Origin: an uncultured Rhizobiaceae bacterium
GTDB lineage: Bacteria; Pseudomonadota; Alphaproteobacteria; Rhizobiales; Rhizobiaceae
Assembly (NCBI GenBank): GCA_951813045.1
Contig: CATOTF010000002.1
Span: forward strand, 3,224,001-3,288,000
Direction of reading: 5' to 3'
Length of the DNA: 64,000 bases
Positions 52,788-61,939 of the stretch are shown piece by piece. The translations under genes were made by a program, and so were the position numbers. The notes beneath the pieces were generated by a model, which ran no database searches, was not told where the DNA came from, and saw only the letters and a program-made list of their open reading frames with translations. Each line of letters starts with the position of its first letter. Positions within the stretch are counted from its first letter, which is position 1.

Positions 52788-55761
52788 TCAACCGTTCTCC
52801 TTTGGGATCGAAGAAATGTGCAGAGCACACTTCAACCGCAGGCGCTTCATCGTAAAGCGGGTTTACCGCATAAAGGGTCTGGCCTTCGAATTTTCCAAGC
52901 CCGCCCTTGAGATAGGCAAGGCCAATCCAGCATCCAACGGCCGGGCTGTAGCAAACCGACGTTACCCACCCAAGGCTGGTTTCCGCATTGGCGTTGTCCT
53001 TATCGACCACCAGATGAGCACCACCACGCAACCGGCCTTCGGTCTCTTTTAATTTCAAGCCAACGAGTGTCGCGCGACCGGCATCAACCATGCCTTCACG
53101 AGCGGCCATCTTTTGCCCGATGAACGGTTTCTTGTAAGACATCATCTTTCCAAGGCCCATGTCAGCAGCGGTGGTACGCCCGTCCAACTCGTTCCCGGCA
53201 ACGTGGCCTTTCTCAATGCGCAAGACGGAGAGAGCTTCCGTACCATAGGGAATCAACCCATGGTCTTGCCCCGCTTCCCAGATTGCATTCCACATGCCCT
53301 CGCCCATGGACCATGGGACATTAACTTCAAAGGCCAGTTCGCCCGAAAAGCTTATGCGGAATATGCGGGCCGTAGTTCCGCCCCAGGTGAACGTCCGAAC
53401 ACCCATGAAAGGCAATGCTTCATCCGACATATCCAAATCATCATAAAAGGCCGCCTGCAGAATTTTCCGCGCATTGGGACCGGCAACGGCAACACCGCAC
53501 CATTGTTCAGTTGCGGAGCAGAACTGAACATCAAGATCCGGCCATAACACCTGCGATGCATGCTCCATATGAGCCAGCACGCGAGCAGCGTTCGCGGTTG
53601 TTGTCGTCATAAAATAATGATCGTCTGCCAACCTTGACGTGGTGCCATCGTCAAATACATAACCGTCCTCGCGCAACATCAACCCGTAACGGGCCTTGCC
53701 CGGAGCCAGCATTTTCCAGCCGTTTATGTAGAGGCGGTTTAAAAATTCTCCCGCGTCCTCGCCAAAAATTTCTATTTTACCCAGCGTTGAAACATCGCAA
53801 ATACCTGCGGTCTCACGCACCTGTTTGGATTCGCGATAAATCGCTTCCATAACCCCTTCGCCGGGTTTGGGGTAATATTGAGGGCGCAGCCATTGACCCG
53901 TCTCAACAAACACTGCCCCAAGTTTCTCGCCACATTCATGTATGGCAGTGCGGCGGACAGGTTGGAATTCCATACCCCGTTCATGGCCGGCAAAAGCACC
54001 AATCGCGACGGGAGAATAAGGCGGACGGAAACGGGTTGTTCCGACATCTGGTATCGCTTCCCCACGGGCTGTTGCGAGAAGCGCAATGCCGGTAACATTG
54101 GATGTTTTACCCTGATCGGTCGCCATGCCCAGCGTCGTATAGCGTTTGGCATGTTCGACAGATTTAAAGCCTTCCTGATGGGCAAGGTGAATGTCTTTTG
54201 CCGTGACATCATTCTGGAAATCTACAAATGCCTTGCCGTTACCCGGGCAACGCCAGACGGCGAGTGGTGGCGTCATTTCAACGCGACTCGCCTTTGGCGC
54301 TGCCGATGCTTTCCCGCTTTTCAAGCCCGCAGCTTTTACCGCATCAAGGCCGGCGTCATGGCCATCGGTAAGACAGGCGGATAGATTAAACGACCCTTTC
54401 CCGGCACCGGCAGAGCGCTCACGGCGCTTTGGTATGTCAGGTACAAAACCGAGAAGTTCATCATCCCACAAAGGCGCAACGCCAGTTTGGGAGACAAGAT
54501 GTACGTCCGGCGAATATCCGCCGGATACGGCAATACAATCGCAATCGATCTTTTCAACAAAGGAACCGTCAGCCCGTTGGAGAGACAGGGCGGAGGTCGT
54601 GTGAGCCCCGTGGGCCTTTTGTGGCAGCATCCCTGTTTCGACCCGAATTCCTTTGGCGCGAACCTCATTGGCAGCGGGGATGGAACCAATACGGGCGTCT
54701 GCAACCAGCGCGACATCCACACCCGCCATATTCAGGGCAAGAGCGGTTTTGTAACCGTCATCATTATTGGTACAAATAACGACCCGCTTACCGGGAGTGA
54801 CGCCAAATCGTTCGACAAATGCACGAACAGCACATGACAACATAACGCCTGGCATGTCGTTGTTATCAAAAGTCAGCGCCCGTTCGTGGGAACCACAGGC
54901 GAGCACAACTTCTTTGGCCCGTATCGTCCACATGCGTTGACGCGGTTGGTTTTCTTGCGGCGTGCTGACGTGATCATTAACCCGTTCGAGCGCCGCCAAA
55001 ACGTTATGATCGTAATAACCAAAAACGGTTGTCCGGGTCATAATGGTTACATTCGACATAGCGGCGAGTTCTGCCATGGCAGAATCGACCCATTCGCTCG
55101 CGGGCATGCCATCAATTTCGTCGAGCAAGGTTGAGACCATGCCACCGGCGGCGGCCTGTTCTTCCATCAACATCACCCGCGCGCCCGTGTGCGCAGCACT
55201 CAATGCGGCGGCCAATCCGGCGGGTCCGGCACCGACGACCAAAACGTCACAATGGGCGTGGGAATGTTCATATGTGTCCGGGTCGGCTTCAACAGCCGCG
55301 CGACCGAGGCCCGCTGATCTACGGATAATCTTCTCGTAAATCGGCTCCCAGAATTTTGCCGGCCACATGAATGTCTTGTAGTAAAACCCCGCCGTCAGCC
55401 ACGGCGAAAGCAATTGGTTCACCGATTGCACATCAAACTTCAGCGAAGGCCAGCGGTTTTGGGATGATGCTTCCAGCCCGTCGTATAATTCAGCAATCGT
55501 TGCCCGCGTATTGGGTTCCCGCCGTACGCCAATACGCAGTTCGACGATCGCATTGGGCTCTTCCGAACCAGCGGTTAAGCACCCGCGGGGACGGTGGTAT
55601 TTAAAAGACCGCCCCATCAAAGTCACACCATGCGCCAGCAATGCGGAAGCAAGTGTATCCCCCTCAAATCCGGAATAGGATTTCCCATCAAAGGTGAAGT
55701 TAATCTGTTTTGAGCGATTAATACGGGTGCCGCCCATCGACAGCCGGTTGATGCCGGTCAT
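52780..55761 (-). CDS. soxA: Sarcosine oxidase alpha subunit (SoxA)
   Basis: A 993-aa large subunit. The N-terminal ~100 residues form a ferredoxin-like fold (FTFDGKSYSGFEGDTLASAL, KYHRPRGCLTAG). The nucleotide-binding domain has DVLVVGAGPAGLAAALSAAH near 173-192 and VVLACGSHERALTF. The C-terminal ~380 residues are a GcvT-like folate-binding domain (VRETAGICDVSTLGKIEIFG, GRTTAADMGLGKMMSYKKPF). This domain takes the formaldehyde-equivalent from sarcosine onto tetrahydrofolate. Length and order match SoxA. ATG 55761 overlaps the soxD stop by four bases. Confidence 0.96.
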   Translation of the reverse strand: MTGINRLSMGGTRINRSKQINFTFDGKSYSGFEGDTLASALLAHGVTLMGRSFKYHRPRGCLTAGSEEPNAIVELRIGVRREPNTRATIAELYDGLEASSQNRWPSLKFDVQSVNQLLSPWLTAGFYYKTFMWPAKFWEPIYEKIIRRSAGLGRAAVEADPDTYEHSHAHCDVLVVGAGPAGLAAALSAAHTGARVMLMEEQAAAGGMVSTLLDEIDGMPASEWVDSAMAELAAMSNVTIMTRTTVFGYYDHNVLAALERVNDHVSTPQENQPRQRMWTIRAKEVVLACGSHERALTFDNNDMPGVMLSCAVRAFVERFGVTPGKRVVICTNNDDGYKTALALNMAGVDVALVADARIGSIPAANEVRAKGIRVETGMLPQKAHGAHTTSALSLQRADGSFVEKIDCDCIAVSGGYSPDVHLVSQTGVAPLWDDELLGFVPDIPKRRERSAGAGKGSFNLSACLTDGHDAGLDAVKAAGLKSGKASAAPKASRVEMTPPLAVWRCPGNGKAFVDFQNDVTAKDIHLAHQEGFKSVEHAKRYTTLGMATDQGKTSNVTGIALLATARGEAIPDVGTTRFRPPYSPVAIGAFAGHERGMEFQPVRRTAIHECGEKLGAVFVETGQWLRPQYYPKPGEGVMEAIYRESKQVRETAGICDVSTLGKIEIFGEDAGEFLNRLYINGWKMLAPGKARYGLMLREDGYVFDDGTTSRLADDHYFMTTTTANAARVLAHMEHASQVLWPDLDVQFCSATEQWCGVAVAGPNARKILQAAFYDDLDMSDEALPFMGVRTFTWGGTTARIFRISFSGELAFEVNVPWSMGEGMWNAIWEAGQDHGLIPYGTEALSVLRIEKGHVAGNELDGRTTAADMGLGKMMSYKKPFIGQKMAAREGMVDAGRATLVGLKLKETEGRLRGGAHLVVDKDNANAETSLGWVTSVCYSPAVGCWIGLAYLKGGLGKFEGQTLYAVNPLYDEAPAVEVCSAHFFDPKGERLNG

Positions 55762-56051
55762 AAGCCACCCTCCGCTTTACGCCTAGGCAGAGGCAATTTC
55801 GATTGAGGGCCGCCGGTCTTGTGAACCTCGTGCGTCAGCGTGTTGCGCACAACTTTTACCCATTGGCGACATCCACCAACATGGTGCCACCACTCCGTAT
55901 GCCAACCTTTTGGATTGTCCCTTTGATAGGTATAATCGAAAAACGCGTCTTCGCTGGCGTCCGGTTTCGGGCGCACTTTTGTAGCATCGCCCTGATACTG
56001 AAATTCAACTTCATCGCGTTCGCCACACCAGGGGCAGTCAATTCTGTGCAT
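55758..56051 (-). CDS. soxD: Sarcosine oxidase delta subunit (SoxD)
   Basis: A 97-aa zinc-binding subunit. Zinc ligands are visible as C6 and C9 (DCPWCGERDE), H57 and C61 (WHHVGGCRQW), at spacing equal to that of known delta subunits. The segment NPKGWHTEWWHHVGGCRQW is characteristic. It starts nine bases after the soxB stop and overlaps soxA by four bases. Confidence 0.95.
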   Translation of the reverse strand: MHRIDCPWCGERDEVEFQYQGDATKVRPKPDASEDAFFDYTYQRDNPKGWHTEWWHHVGGCRQWVKVVRNTLTHEVHKTGGPQSKLPLPRRKAEGGL

Positions 56052-56060
56052 CGCCGCCTC

Positions 56061-57311
56061 CTATTGTATCCAAGGGTTAGGGCCAACGCCCTTTTCGTCA
56101 ATCATGCGTCCTTCGCGGAACCGCTCAATGGTGAAGTCCTTGTTGAGCGGATGCGGTTCATCCTTTGCAATCGTATGAGCATAACACCAGCCCGATGCGG
56201 GCGTGGCCTTGAACCCGCCGTAGCACCAGCCGCCATTGAGATAGAGCTTGTCGACACCGGTTTTGCAGATAAACGGTGAGCCGTCGAAACTCATATCCAT
56301 GATCCCGCCCCAGTGGCGCAGCAGGCGCACGCGGCCAATCGCCGGCATAATCGCCATGCCGCCGGCCATAACGTGTTCCATCATCGGCAGGTTTCCCCGC
56401 TGGGCATAGGAATTATACCCGTCGAGATCACCGCCAAATACAAGCCCACCTTTATCCGACTGGCTGATGTAAAAATGCCCCGCGCCAAATGTCACAACCG
56501 TATCGATGAGGGGCTTGATCCCTTCCGACACAAAAGCCTGCAGCACATGACTTTCAATCGGGAGTTTGATCCCCGCCATCGCGGCAATTTGTGACGTGTG
56601 ACCGGCGACCGCCATGGCAACTTTCTTGCCACGAATTTTACCCCGGCTGGTTTCAACAGCAACGGCGGCACCACCTTCAATGACGATGTCTTTAACTTCG
56701 CAATTTTGAATAATATCAACGCCGCGGCTGTCCGCCCCCCGCGCAAAACCCCAAGCAACCGCATCGTGACGGATTGTTCCGCCGCGCCGTTGCATCAACC
56801 CGCCCTGAATGGGGAAACGGGCGTTTTTGAAATCGAGGATTGGCACCATTTCTTTCAACTGGTCCGGTGATAAAAACTCCGCATCAACACCGGCCAACCG
56901 CATTGCATTACCACGCCGGGCAAAAGCATCCCGTTGCGGGTCGGAGTGGAACAGATTGATCACGCCCCGTTGGGACACCATGGCGTTGAAGTTGAAATCC
57001 TGTTCCAGCCCCTCCCAGAGTTTCATCCCTTTTTCGTAGAAATGAGTGTTCGCGGGGAACATATAGTTCGATCGAAAAATTGTGGTGTTTCGGCCAACGT
57101 TACCGCCGCCAATCCAACCTTTTTCAATCACCGCGACATTGGTAATTCCGTGCTCTTTTGCAAGATAATAGGCGGTCGCCAACCCGTGCCCGCCGCCGCC
57201 GATGATGATCACATCATATTCAGCCTTCGGTTCCGGATCGCGCCACATGGGCTTCCAGCCTTTGTGACCGGACAATCCCTGTTTGAGAATTTGAAAGGCG
57301 TTATAGCGCAT
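56061..57311 (-). CDS. soxB: Sarcosine oxidase beta subunit (SoxB)
   Basis: A 416-aa flavoprotein subunit carrying FAD and covalent FMN. The FAD motif is DVIIIGGGGHGLATAYYLA (residues 33-51), followed by the Arg-rich VGRNTTIFRSNY. H182 in GGTIRHDAVAWG matches the histidine that binds FMN in characterised beta subunits. The C-terminal GWCYGGFKATPASGWCYAH is typical. It catalyses sarcosine oxidation at the beta/alpha interface. It is first of the sox genes and begins 44 bases after the upstream FAD-dependent oxidoreductase, so both may be on one transcript. Confidence 0.96.
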   Translation of the reverse strand: MRYNAFQILKQGLSGHKGWKPMWRDPEPKAEYDVIIIGGGGHGLATAYYLAKEHGITNVAVIEKGWIGGGNVGRNTTIFRSNYMFPANTHFYEKGMKLWEGLEQDFNFNAMVSQRGVINLFHSDPQRDAFARRGNAMRLAGVDAEFLSPDQLKEMVPILDFKNARFPIQGGLMQRRGGTIRHDAVAWGFARGADSRGVDIIQNCEVKDIVIEGGAAVAVETSRGKIRGKKVAMAVAGHTSQIAAMAGIKLPIESHVLQAFVSEGIKPLIDTVVTFGAGHFYISQSDKGGLVFGGDLDGYNSYAQRGNLPMMEHVMAGGMAIMPAIGRVRLLRHWGGIMDMSFDGSPFICKTGVDKLYLNGGWCYGGFKATPASGWCYAHTIAKDEPHPLNKDFTIERFREGRMIDEKGVGPNPWIQ

Positions 57312-57355
57312 GGTTCAGCCTGTCGGTGATGATCACCTTCATGTTCCGCAACACT

Positions 57356-58699
57356 CTAACTCCACGGATAAGGGCTGTTGGATACTGGATGCAGATTTCC
57401 TTTTTCAAAACGGTCAAAACGGAACGGTTCAAGTAGTTCCTGTTTGTTTCCAAGTACTTCATCGGCAATCAGATGACCCACACCGAGCATTTTCCAGCCA
57501 TGATTTGAATCGGCGATGATCGTGACGTTTTCATTAAATTGGTCGAAGACCGGGAAACTGTCCGGCGTGAAACAGCCAATGCCGCCCGAAGCTTCCTTGT
57601 GATATTTCGGCATCATGCCTTCATACCGTTTTTGGCAATGGGCAAGGGCTGATACCCACATGTGGGCAAATTCATGGGAGGACACGAATTCCGGGCTCGA
57701 TGGCCCGTAAGGGTCGATCTGCACATCATCCACCGGAGTTTCAACTTTATAAGGGCTCGCGCCACCCTGAATACCGCCGAAATGCCAGTCTGGTTTGTAG
57801 TAAATTCCCCACATTTCATCCGTAATTTTTGACCCGTCTTCGGTGGAATATAAAGGGGCATCCGTATCAACATGGATGACAGGCGGCAGGTTGCCGTTAT
57901 TGTCCTTACCCATCTCAGGGTCGACCTGCAGCACACCCTCTTCCAGCTGCCAGTAGCGCCACATATCGACGCCATTATGGACATCACCGTTCAGGTCTTT
58001 CACCGTAATTTGCTTGGGCAGGTCCAGCATATTCCAGAAATCACGCACCCATGGCCCGGCACCAATGACAACTTGGTCACAGGCGATATCGCCTTTGTTT
58101 GTTTCCACTGCCGATACAGCCCCTGAGCCGTTTTCCGTTTTCAGCCCTTTGACTTCAACACCGGAAATTATCCGCACACCGAGAGCTTCAATTTTGTCGG
58201 CAAGCGCATACATCGTCTTTGTCTGGTTGGAGAAACCACCGCGTTTTTCATGCAGGACCGAAGTGATACCTTTTGCCTGCCAATCGTCAAATATGCCGCG
58301 CATATAATGGGTTGATTGTTGCTCACCTTCGATGAACACGCTCTCGTAGTCAATTTCCTGCTGCTGTTCGTAAATCGAACGCACATCACCGCGCATGCTT
58401 TCAGATGAAATCTGCATGTAACCAACAGGATGATAGGAAAGGCCTGCCGGGTCGCTTTCCCACACATCGACAGAGTGAGCCATAAGCTTGCGCATGGCCG
58501 GTTGGAAATAATTATTACGAACGACGCCACAGGCGATACCGCTTGCCCCCGACGCGATACCGGACTTCTCCAGAATAACGATATCCTCACCGCTGCCTTT
58601 TCCGGTTTCCTTCAGCCGTTCCGCAAGCTTCCAGGCGGTTGAAATGCCGTGAATACCGGCACCAATGATCACGTATTTACATTGAGTTGGAAAAGCCAT
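57356..58699 (-). CDS. FAD-dependent oxidoreductase (DAO family), likely methylated-amine oxidase or demethylase
   Basis: A 447-aa flavoprotein related to SoxB but longer. The FAD motif is YVIIGAGIHGISTAWKLAE (residues 9-27); GIASGASGIACGVVRNNYFQ and the C-terminal ASGGIGCFTPDSFPVFDQ and ADSNHGWKMLGVGH follow. There is no folate-binding domain. Candidate substrates are dimethylglycine, sarcosine or other N-methyl amino acids; I lean to a demethylase acting just before sarcosine oxidase, from position alone. ATG 58699 has CGGAGATAAC upstream. It is divergent from the GlxA-type regulator at 58834. Confidence 0.85.
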   Translation of the reverse strand: MAFPTQCKYVIIGAGIHGISTAWKLAERLKETGKGSGEDIVILEKSGIASGASGIACGVVRNNYFQPAMRKLMAHSVDVWESDPAGLSYHPVGYMQISSESMRGDVRSIYEQQQEIDYESVFIEGEQQSTHYMRGIFDDWQAKGITSVLHEKRGGFSNQTKTMYALADKIEALGVRIISGVEVKGLKTENGSGAVSAVETNKGDIACDQVVIGAGPWVRDFWNMLDLPKQITVKDLNGDVHNGVDMWRYWQLEEGVLQVDPEMGKDNNGNLPPVIHVDTDAPLYSTEDGSKITDEMWGIYYKPDWHFGGIQGGASPYKVETPVDDVQIDPYGPSSPEFVSSHEFAHMWVSALAHCQKRYEGMMPKYHKEASGGIGCFTPDSFPVFDQFNENVTIIADSNHGWKMLGVGHLIADEVLGNKQELLEPFRFDRFEKGNLHPVSNSPYPWS

Positions 58700-58767
58700 G
58701 TTCGTTATCTCCGCTAAACGCGACGCGCATTAAGGTTGCCGCAGCTTGCGCCTAACTCAGTTTTTTA

Positions 58768-58802
58768 AAAACAATATTTCAGACATAAAACAATATATAT
58801 TG
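58768..58802. promoter_or_regulatory. Direct repeats and palindrome between the amine oxidoreductase and the GlxA-type regulator
   Basis: AAAACAATAT occurs at 58768-58777 and 58787-58796, 19 bases apart, close to the spacing of AraC-family half sites. The second copy runs into the palindrome CAATATATATTG (58791-58802). The position between divergent genes fits a binding site for the adjacent AraC-type protein. Confidence 0.45.
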
Positions 58803-58833
58803 GACACATCTCATCTTCTATCTATGGTGAGAT

Positions 58834-59781
58834 ATGAGCCAGAAAGAGCGCCATTTTGCCCTGTTTTTGATACCAGGTTTCTCCATGGTGGCGCTATCCT
58901 GCGTCATCGATACATTGCGCGCCGCAAACGACGAGATTGACCAACATTACTATCGTTGGACATTGATTGGAGATCAAACCACATCTGTTGCTTCGTCAAG
59001 TGATATCACCCTGCAAACCATTCCCAATGATCAGCTTGAAGAATTCGATACACTTATCATTTGTGGCGGTGACGGGTCTCATTTGTTTAACAATAGGTCC
59101 GCTTTAAACTGGCTGGCGGGTGCTGGTCGAACAGGAAGAAAAATTGGTTCAATTTCGGATGGCGCCTATGTTGCTGCGGCTGCCGGACTGTTCGACCGTT
59201 GCCGTTCCACGATCCACTGGAAATGCCAAAACGCATACCGTGAACGGTTCCCTCAAATTGATGTGCGCATGTCAATTCTTGAAGTTGAGGGCAATCGGTT
59301 TTCCTGCGCCGGGGGAACTGCCAGTCTGGATCTGATGCTGAAGTTTGTTTCAGATGATCTTGGTAAAGGAGTAGCTGGGCGTATCGCAGACAATTATTTT
59401 CACGACGTCATTCGAGGCGATGACTGTGTACAGCACATGACCAGCGCGTTCCGGTTTGCGATCAAGGATAAACGCCTATCGGACGCGCTTCTTTGCATGG
59501 AAGCAAACCTAGAGGAACCGATACCTATAACGGAAGTGGCCTCGATTGTCGGGATATCACACCGGCAAATACACCGGATTTTTGAGCGCCACCTGAAAGT
59601 CTCACCGGCGCAACATTATCGCGCCATGCGGCTCGTTCGGGCGGAAGGCCTGTTGAAACAATCCAGCCTCAGCATCAGTGAAATTGCAAATGGATGTGGA
59701 TTTCAGTCTTCTTCCCATCTGTCTAAATTTTTCAAGGCTCAATACGAATTAACACCGGCGCGCTATCGAAGCAGTCGATGA
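58834..59781 (+). CDS. GlxA/GbdR-type AraC-family transcriptional regulator
   Basis: A 315-aa regulator with an N-terminal DJ-1/PfpI-like domain (residues 8-170) and a C-terminal AraC helix-turn-helix domain (about 215-312; ITEVASIVGISHRQIHRIFE and LSISEIANGCGFQSSSHLSK). In the N-terminal domain the amidotransferase nucleophile position (GSISDGAYVAAAAG) is D109 instead of Cys, so it should be a ligand sensor and not an enzyme. Related proteins such as GbdR activate betaine and carnitine catabolism. It is divergent from the demethylase-like gene and sox operon and is the obvious candidate regulator. ATG 58834 follows GGTGAGAT. Confidence 0.9.
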   Translation: MSQKERHFALFLIPGFSMVALSCVIDTLRAANDEIDQHYYRWTLIGDQTTSVASSSDITLQTIPNDQLEEFDTLIICGGDGSHLFNNRSALNWLAGAGRTGRKIGSISDGAYVAAAAGLFDRCRSTIHWKCQNAYRERFPQIDVRMSILEVEGNRFSCAGGTASLDLMLKFVSDDLGKGVAGRIADNYFHDVIRGDDCVQHMTSAFRFAIKDKRLSDALLCMEANLEEPIPITEVASIVGISHRQIHRIFERHLKVSPAQHYRAMRLVRAEGLLKQSSLSISEIANGCGFQSSSHLSKFFKAQYELTPARYRSSR

Positions 59782-59782
59782 C

Positions 59783-59818
59783 AAAAAAGGGCGACAAAAT
59801 TATCGCCGCCCCTTATTT
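59783..59818. terminator. Probable bidirectional terminator between convergent genes
   Basis: GGGCG (59789-59793) pairs with CGCCC (59807-59811), flanked by an A run on the left and a T-rich stretch on the right. Read leftwards the hairpin is followed by six T residues, so it best serves the amt operon; rightwards it could also stop the regulator transcript. Confidence 0.55.
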
Positions 59819-59836
59819 CAGTTCGATATCAGAGTG

Positions 59837-60052
59837 TTAATATCGGTCAATAGCGCCGGAAGCACCCTCGTCGTCTGCGTTGTGAGAGCTGTCTTCCCAT
59901 TGAGCATTCTCGGCTCGCATCTGGTAGACGTGAAAACCAAGCCATAAAACGACCAGGATGATTACCATCAGCACTTCGCTGCCCTGAAAAGGGTATACGG
60001 CGGCGACGTCTTTTAGATCTACAGCCCAGCTGTCCAATCCCATAGTAGACAT
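59837..60052 (-). CDS. Small single-pass membrane protein downstream of amt
   Basis: A 71-aa protein with one membrane helix (residues 25-43, SEVLMVIILVVLWLGFHVY), a short N-terminal part and an acidic cytoplasmic or periplasmic tail (ENAQWEDSSHNADDEGASG). I do not recognise a named family. ATG 60052 has AAGGAACTTG upstream, a good ribosome binding site. It starts 20 bases after the ammonium transporter stop in the place where a PII protein gene (glnK) is commonly found. It may be an accessory or regulatory subunit of the transporter; this is inference from position. Confidence 0.7.
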   Translation of the reverse strand: MSTMGLDSWAVDLKDVAAVYPFQGSEVLMVIILVVLWLGFHVYQMRAENAQWEDSSHNADDEGASGAIDRY

Positions 60053-60072
60053 ATCAAGTTCCTTTCATGTTC

Positions 60073-61440
60073 CTAGTTTAGTGCAGCTTTTTCGGCTGCC
60101 TGAACATCCGCAACTGCGGCGTTGTAAGCAGCCTCATCGTGATAATCGAGGCCCTGCAGTTCTGCACGAGCGGGCACACGCAGAATTCCCGCGCTATCCA
60201 TAATCTTGGATATGATCCACGCAGGCAGGAAGCCAAGAACTCCAAACATGATTACGGCACCGACAAACTGACCAAGCGGGTTAATTGTGGCATAACCCGG
60301 CATTGGAGATGCTGGCGCACCCCAGAGCACGAAGCCGCAGATCACAACACCGACAAATCCGGCATAACCGTGGACTGCAACCGCACCCACTGCATCATCG
60401 ATCTTAAATTTCTTCTCGACCCAGAAATGCATTTTATAGGCAATCGTAACGCCGATACCGCCGATTATGAATGCCTGTATCGGATGATAGAGATCGTTAC
60501 CAGCGGACGCCGTAATGATACCAGCCAGACCTCCAGAGAATGTCCAGAACGGATCGCCCTTGGAGATGAGATAAGCCATCATAAGACCGCCGGACAGGGA
60601 CATCAGGAAGTTGAACGTAATGCCACCAAGCGTGGTTGGTGTCAGGTAGATCGTCGTTGCAGTAAAGGTTTCACCCGTAATTTCCGGCGCGGCACCCATC
60701 AAGCCTTCAATACCCGCGGCATTGATGATTGGAACGTTGCAGGCGGCATAAAAACCCCAGAAGCCGGTGTAGATCATAAACAATCCCAACACGACCATCC
60801 ACGGATTATGCGGTGGAATATCCCGCGGTGTACCATCGGCGGCGAATTTACCGAGCCGCGGCCCGAGCACAACCAGAACACCCAGCGCATAACCACCGGC
60901 AATCGCGTGAATCACGCCGGACGCATAAGCATCGTGATATCCAAGAAGCTGAACCATCCAACCGCTGGCGCTCCAGCCCCAGGCCGCATCGATGACCCAG
61001 AAAACCGAACCAATCAGAACCGCATGTATCCAGAATGCACCGGAACGGATGCGTTCAATCACCGATCCAGAAACAATTGAAGCCGCTGTCCAGGAGAACA
61101 ACAGGAATGCCGCCCAGAACACACCTGTAATATGATCCTGCAGGTTTACACCCATGATATCAGCAAATGGTGCGGCGAATCCTGCATCGGCAAGGCCGCC
61201 ATTGATTCCCGGTCCGTTGATAAAGGCAAAATAAATCCACCAACCAAACAGGAACCATGTCACAGTGACGAGTGGTATCAGCATCGCGTTTTTCATCAGC
61301 GTGTGCATGTGATTTCGCCGACGGCTGGCTCCGACCTCGTACATGAGAAAGCCAGCGTGAATTAAGAACATAAAGACAACCGTCACCCAATAATAAAATT
61401 CGGTGAATATGGTGGTCATTGCATCAAGATTATTTCCCAT
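60073..61440 (-). CDS. amt: Ammonium transporter (Amt family)
   Basis: A 455-aa membrane protein with about eleven helices. Family features: the first helix VTVVFMFLIHAGFLMYEVGA, WGWSASGWMVQLLGY, the two pore histidines in GVIHAIAGGYALG and VAVHGYAGFVGVV, and the C-terminal region ending in a polar tail. It conducts ammonium or ammonia into the cell. ATG 61440 is chosen because GGGAGGGGAG lies a few bases upstream; the open frame back to 61638 is not coding-like. The sequence is a divergent branch compared with E. coli AmtB (for example TTIYLTPTTLGGITFNFLMS). No glnK follows. The gene ties nitrogen supply to the amine-catabolic genes nearby. Confidence 0.93.
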   Translation of the reverse strand: MGNNLDAMTTIFTEFYYWVTVVFMFLIHAGFLMYEVGASRRRNHMHTLMKNAMLIPLVTVTWFLFGWWIYFAFINGPGINGGLADAGFAAPFADIMGVNLQDHITGVFWAAFLLFSWTAASIVSGSVIERIRSGAFWIHAVLIGSVFWVIDAAWGWSASGWMVQLLGYHDAYASGVIHAIAGGYALGVLVVLGPRLGKFAADGTPRDIPPHNPWMVVLGLFMIYTGFWGFYAACNVPIINAAGIEGLMGAAPEITGETFTATTIYLTPTTLGGITFNFLMSLSGGLMMAYLISKGDPFWTFSGGLAGIITASAGNDLYHPIQAFIIGGIGVTIAYKMHFWVEKKFKIDDAVGAVAVHGYAGFVGVVICGFVLWGAPASPMPGYATINPLGQFVGAVIMFGVLGFLPAWIISKIMDSAGILRVPARAELQGLDYHDEAAYNAAVADVQAAEKAALN

Positions 61441-61939
61441 TTTCTCCCCTCCCTGGGTTGGGGCGGCTCGAGCCGGGTGCCTCTGCCCTGCGCCAAATTC
61501 GTCAAACCGCATTATTTGTCCGGTAACGGAACTGCCCATCACCTGTTTTAACAGTTTGAATGCGCCTAACCTTCTGTTGGGTTCGTACGATTCGACCGTT
61601 CTCCAACACGGATGTGCCAAAGTGACGCAAGATTGCAAAATTTTTCAACCAATGGCAATCATTTTAATCCAATTGTATACCAATTTCATACCCCTTGCCT
61701 GCCTCGCCTTTTACCCCTAGGCAAAGCAGATCAATACTAAGCGTATCTTATTGCTGGAGAACGTCTTGCTCGCTCACGAACTTTGTAATCATTTTATGAC
61801 CTGGCAATGCCGAATTCGGCAAATCGCAATGCGCGAAGATGGGGGACGCCCAAGCCAGGGAATGCGTCCGCGAGTGTTGAATTCGGCTGGTGAAGAAATT
61901 TCTGTCTGTATTATTGTTTTGCTAATCCGCGAAAATCCT
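61441..61939. other. Long non-coding region upstream of amt and the hypothetical gene
   Basis: About 500 bases between divergent genes. I looked for a sigma-54 (-24/-12) promoter oriented to amt and did not find a convincing match. A 14-base palindrome TGCCGAATTCGGCA is at 61808-61821, a length expected a few times in 64 kb by chance. No credible gene is seen; the open frame from 61751 is an extension of the next gene. Confidence 0.45.

Noticed and set aside
61441-61638. N-terminal extension of the ammonium transporter
   Set aside because: Composition is not protein-like and ATG 61440 has GGGAGGGGAG directly upstream.
61403-61720. Plus-strand open frame across the amt promoter
   Set aside because: Begins antisense to amt and has no recognisable features or binding site.
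61808-61821. Perfect 14-base palindrome TGCCGAATTCGGCA upstream of the hypothetical gene
   Set aside because: Length compatible with chance and no repeat of the motif nearby.
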